Of a DNA stretch of 7,936 bases, positions 5,627-7,936 are shown in pieces. The notes beneath the pieces are model-generated. The model made no database searches, had not been told where the DNA came from, and worked only from the letters and a program-made list of their open reading frames with translations. Positions within the stretch are counted from its first letter, which is position 1. Every line of letters begins with the position of its first letter. A program made the translations under genes and the position numbers. This DNA is from Pelagibius sp041565695 (lineage in GTDB: Bacteria; Pseudomonadota; Alphaproteobacteria; Kiloniellales; Kiloniellaceae), in contig JBFGUI010000184.1 of assembly GCA_041565695.1 (NCBI GenBank), forward strand, positions 1-7,936, in the 5' to 3' direction.

Positions 5627-6439
5627 TCACTTGCCCTCGCCGCCGCTGTGCTGGCCCTCGCGGGTCAGGTAGTAGGCGGCGAGGATGGGGATGAAGGTCA
5701 CGGCGATGACGAAGACCGCGACCACGTTGGTCACCGGGCGCTGGCGCGGGCGCACCAGTTCGGTCAGCATCCAGATCGGCAGGGTCGACTGCTGCCCGGC
5801 GGTGAAGGTGGTGACGATGACCTCGTCGAAGCTGAGCGCGAAGGCCAGCATGCCGCCGGCGAGCAGCGCCGTGGCGATGTTCGGCAGCACCACCAGGCGG
5901 AAGGTCTGAAAGCCGTCGGCGCCGAGATCCATCGAGGCCTCGATCAGCGAGCCCGAGGCGCGGCGCAGGCGGGCGACCGCGTTGTTGTAGACCACCACGA
6001 CGCAGAAGGTCGCGTGGCCCAGCACGATGGTCCAGAAGCTGAAGGGGATCTCCGCCAAGTTGAAGGCCGAGCGCAGCGAGATGCCGGTGATGATGCCGGG
6101 CAGCGCGATCGGCAGGATGATCAGCAGCGAGACCGTCTCGCGCCCGAAGAAGCGGCTGCGCGCGACGGCGGCGGCGGCCAGGGTCCCAAGCACCATGGCG
6201 ATCAGCGTCGAGATCGCCGCGACCCGCACCGAAAGCGTGAGCGCGGCCCAGATGTCCTCGCGTCCCCAGGCCACCGCGAACCACTTCAGCGTCAGGTCCG
6301 GCGGCGGGAACTGGTAGCTCTTCTCCTCGGTAGTGAAGGCGTAGACGATGATCAGCAGCAGCGGCAGGTGCAGGAACAGCAGCCCGCCCGCCGCGGCCAG
6401 CTTGAGGCCCGTCGAGGCCCGCCCGAGCTTAGAGCGCAT
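5627..6439 (-). CDS. ydcV: Polyamine ABC transporter inner-membrane permease, YdcV-like
   Basis: This 270-residue membrane protein is the second permease of a PotABCD/YdcSTUV-type importer. It closely resembles E. coli YdcV (264 residues): 'FPPPDLTLKWF', 'LIILPIALPGIITGI', 'IVLGHATFCVVVVYNN', 'EASMDLGADGFQTFR', 'GGMLAFALSFDEVIVTTFTAG' and 'LTREG' near the end. About six membrane helices are visible, at roughly residues 13-34, 68-92, 103-123, 136-155, 187-207 and 237-258. The EAA loop at about 167-190 is the docking site for the ATPase. The ATG at 6439 overlaps the end of the ydcU-like gene by 11 bases, indicating translational coupling. The transported substrate is probably putrescine, judged from the adjacent patD; spermidine or another amine cannot be excluded. 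Confidence 0.9.
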   Translation of the reverse strand: MRSKLGRASTGLKLAAAGGLLFLHLPLLLIIVYAFTTEEKSYQFPPPDLTLKWFAVAWGREDIWAALTLSVRVAAISTLIAMVLGTLAAAAVARSRFFGRETVSLLIILPIALPGIITGISLRSAFNLAEIPFSFWTIVLGHATFCVVVVYNNAVARLRRASGSLIEASMDLGADGFQTFRLVVLPNIATALLAGGMLAFALSFDEVIVTTFTAGQQSTLPIWMLTELVRPRQRPVTNVVAVFVIAVTFIPILAAYYLTREGQHSGGEGK

Positions 6440-7382
6440 TGAAGGCCCCCAGTTTCTTCGCGCCCCAGAGGTAGAAGCCCATGATCACGATGGGCACCAC
6501 GGTGAAGGCGGCTGCGAGCGGGATGTTCCCGGCGGTGCCCTGGTGGGTGTAGACCGCCTGGCCGATGAAGAGGCGCGAGGAGCCGACGATCTGCGGGATG
6601 ATGTAGTCGCCCAGCGTCAGCGAGAAGGTGAAGATCGAGCCGGCCACGATGCCCGGCAGCGCCAGTGGCAGGATCACCGTGGTGAAGGCCTGGCCCGGCG
6701 TCGCGCCGAGATCGCCCGAGGCCTCGATGAGGCTCGACGGGACCCGCTCCAGCGAGGCCTGGATCGGCAGGATCATGAAGGGCAGCCAGATGTAGAGGAA
6801 CACCAGGAAGGTGCCGATGTAGCTGATCGACAGCGACGGCCCGCCGATCACCGGCAGGGCAAGCACGGCTTCCAGCAGCCAGGTCAGGTGCAGCTTGGCG
6901 AGCAGCCAGTTGAGGATGCCCTCCTTGGCCAGGATCAGCTTCCAGGAATAGACCCTGACCAGATAGCTCGACCACAGCGGCAGCATGACCGCCAGGTAGA
7001 ACAGCGCCTTCCAGCGACCGCGGGCATAGCGCGCCGCATAGTAGGCGATGGGAAAGGCGACGACCGCGGCGGCCAGGGTGACGCTGGCCGCCATCAGCAC
7101 GGTGCGGATGATGATGTCCAGGTTGGCCGGCTGCAGCAGCTCGCCGTAGGTCTTCAGCGTGAACTCGTGGCGGATCAGGCCCGAGAACTCGTCGATCGAG
7201 AAGAAGCTCTGCAGCAGCAGGGCGAAGAGCGCGCCCAGATAGACGACGCCGAGCCAGGCCAGCGGCGGGCCGAGCAGCACCAGCAGCAGCAGTCGCGGGC
7301 TGGTGACCAGCCTGTCGGAGATGCGCCGCAGCAGGCCGCCGTCACCGCGCGCCGGCTGCAGCGTCAGCGAGGCTTCGCTCAC
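6429..7382 (-). CDS. ydcU: Polyamine ABC transporter inner-membrane permease, YdcU-like
   Basis: This is the first permease of the importer, 317 residues, closely resembling E. coli YdcU (about 313 residues). Shared stretches include 'LLGPPLAWLGVVYLGAL', 'NLDIIIRTVLMA', 'FPIAYYAARYA', 'FLVFLYIWLPFMILPIQA', 'GSIFTFSLTLGDYIIPQ' and the C-terminal 'KKLGAFNAL'. Membrane helices lie at about residues 31-59, 92-117, 127-150, 188-208, 238-258 and 286-306. The EAA loop is at about 220-243 (EASGDLGATPG). I prefer the GTG start at 7382 (VSEASLTLQP), which has AGGGG 6 bases before it and leaves a 10-base gap after the ATPase stop. An in-frame ATG at 7421 would overlap the ATPase gene by 29 bases and add an unlike 13-residue extension. 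It forms the membrane channel with the YdcV-like protein. Confidence 0.88.
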   Translation of the reverse strand: MSEASLTLQPARGDGGLLRRISDRLVTSPRLLLLVLLGPPLAWLGVVYLGALFALLLQSFFSIDEFSGLIRHEFTLKTYGELLQPANLDIIIRTVLMAASVTLAAAVVAFPIAYYAARYARGRWKALFYLAVMLPLWSSYLVRVYSWKLILAKEGILNWLLAKLHLTWLLEAVLALPVIGGPSLSISYIGTFLVFLYIWLPFMILPIQASLERVPSSLIEASGDLGATPGQAFTTVILPLALPGIVAGSIFTFSLTLGDYIIPQIVGSSRLFIGQAVYTHQGTAGNIPLAAAFTVVPIVIMGFYLWGAKKLGAFNAL

Positions 7383-7392
7383 GGCCTGCCCC

Positions 7393-7936
7393 TCATGGCG
7401 CCGCGTCCCCGGGCGTGCCATCCCCGGGAGTCTCGTCCATGGCGTGGAGCGCGCTGCGCGGCCAGGTCAGCCGCACGCTTGCGCCCGGCTGCGGCGCCGC
7501 GGCGCCGGCCGCGGCCAGGGTGACCAGCAGGGTCGCCTCCGCGACACGCACGGCCAGGCGCCGCGTCGGCCCGTGGAACTGCAGGCTGACCACCTGCCCC
7601 TCGGCCTGCAGGCTGTCGGGCGGCGGCACCGCCTGCGGAGCCAGCAGGGTGATGCGTTCGGGCCGGAGGCTGTAGAGCCCCTTCAGCCCGCAGAGCCGCT
7701 CGGCCGCCGCCGGCTCCAGCACGTTCGAGGCGCCGACGAAGCCGGCGACGAAGCGGTTGCGCGGCCGGGCGTAGACCTCCTCCGGCGTGCCCACCTGCAT
7801 GATGCGCCCGTCGTTGAAGACCGCCAGGCGGTCGCTCATGGAAAGCGCCTCGCTCTGGTCGGGGGTGACGAAGACAAAGGTGATGCCGAGGCGCTGCGGC
7901 AGCTCCTTCAGCTCGACCTGCATCTGCTCGCGCAGC
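7393..7936 (-). CDS. ydcT: Polyamine ABC transporter ATP-binding protein, YdcT-like, C-terminal part
   Basis: About 180 residues are visible; the N-terminal half, with Walker A, signature and Walker B motifs, lies beyond the right edge. The fragment begins LREQMQVELKEL, which follows the D-loop in this family. It continues through the end of the nucleotide-binding domain ('ALSMSDRLAVFNDGRIMQVGTPEEVYARP') and 'FVAGFVGASNV' into a TOBE-type C-terminal domain ('YSLRPERITLL'). It resembles E. coli YdcT closely. The notable change is in the H-loop: the usual VTHDQ reads VTPDQ, with CCC at 7863-7861. A second proline replaces the usual Gln in 'LKELPQRLG'. The ATPase energises import through the two permeases encoded downstream. 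A substrate-binding protein gene would be expected outside the window. Family assignment is firm; whether this copy is active is open. Confidence 0.88.
   Translation of the reverse strand, partial: LREQMQVELKELPQRLGITFVFVTPDQSEALSMSDRLAVFNDGRIMQVGTPEEVYARPRNRFVAGFVGASNVLEPAAAERLCGLKGLYSLRPERITLLAPQAVPPPDSLQAEGQVVSLQFHGPTRRLAVRVAEATLLVTLAAAGAAAPQPGASVRLTWPRSALHAMDETPGDGTPGDAAP

Noticed and set aside
1489..5694. A 1401-codon open frame on the plus strand
   Set aside because: It runs antisense through patD, the ligase gene, the riboswitch and cbtB. Its protein is rich in Arg, Gly, His and Gln with no recognisable domain, which is typical of the mirror frame of high-GC genes.
6348..7523. A 391-codon plus-strand frame rich in Gln, Asp and Arg
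   Set aside because: It is the antisense shadow of the two permease genes, and its low-complexity composition reflects reversed membrane-protein codons.

Overview
The window is a high-GC, densely coded chromosomal stretch in which every supported gene lies on the minus strand. Base composition, strong GC preference at third codon positions, and the gene families suggest an alphaproteobacterium, perhaps Rhodospirillales-like. That placement is an inference, since there is no rRNA or marker gene here. No tRNA, rRNA, CRISPR array, insertion sequence or transposase was seen.

Right part (7936 down to 4162, read on the minus strand): a polyamine operon in the same order as Escherichia coli ydcTUV-patD. 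It holds the C-terminal half of an ABC ATPase (ydcT-like, cut by the window edge), two inner-membrane permeases (ydcU- and ydcV-like), and a gamma-aminobutyraldehyde dehydrogenase (patD). The expected job is putrescine import followed by oxidation of 4-aminobutanal to GABA. The ATPase has proline where the H-loop histidine should be. A strong GC-rich hairpin follows patD.

Middle (3984 to 2062): a 640-residue protein related to cyanophycin synthetase. It keeps the N-terminal domain and a well-preserved ATP-grasp ligase domain. Its Mur-ligase-like C-terminal part is shortened and has lost the nucleotide-binding P-loop. This is the least ordinary gene in the window and probably an uncharacterised amino-acid or peptide ligase.

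Left part (2010 to 381): a B12-controlled cobalt module. A sigma70-type promoter leads directly into a complete cobalamin riboswitch (1974-1782). A hairpin that may be its expression platform follows, then cbtB (59 aa, absent from simple long-ORF lists), cbtA, and a DUF1636 protein with five cysteines arranged like a thioredoxin-fold [2Fe-2S] ferredoxin. When cobalamin is low, the cobalt importer CbtAB should be made. The DUF1636 protein is an unexplained companion.

Far left (346 to 1): a hairpin, a good sigma70 promoter, and the first 77 codons of an inositol-monophosphatase-family gene running off the window.
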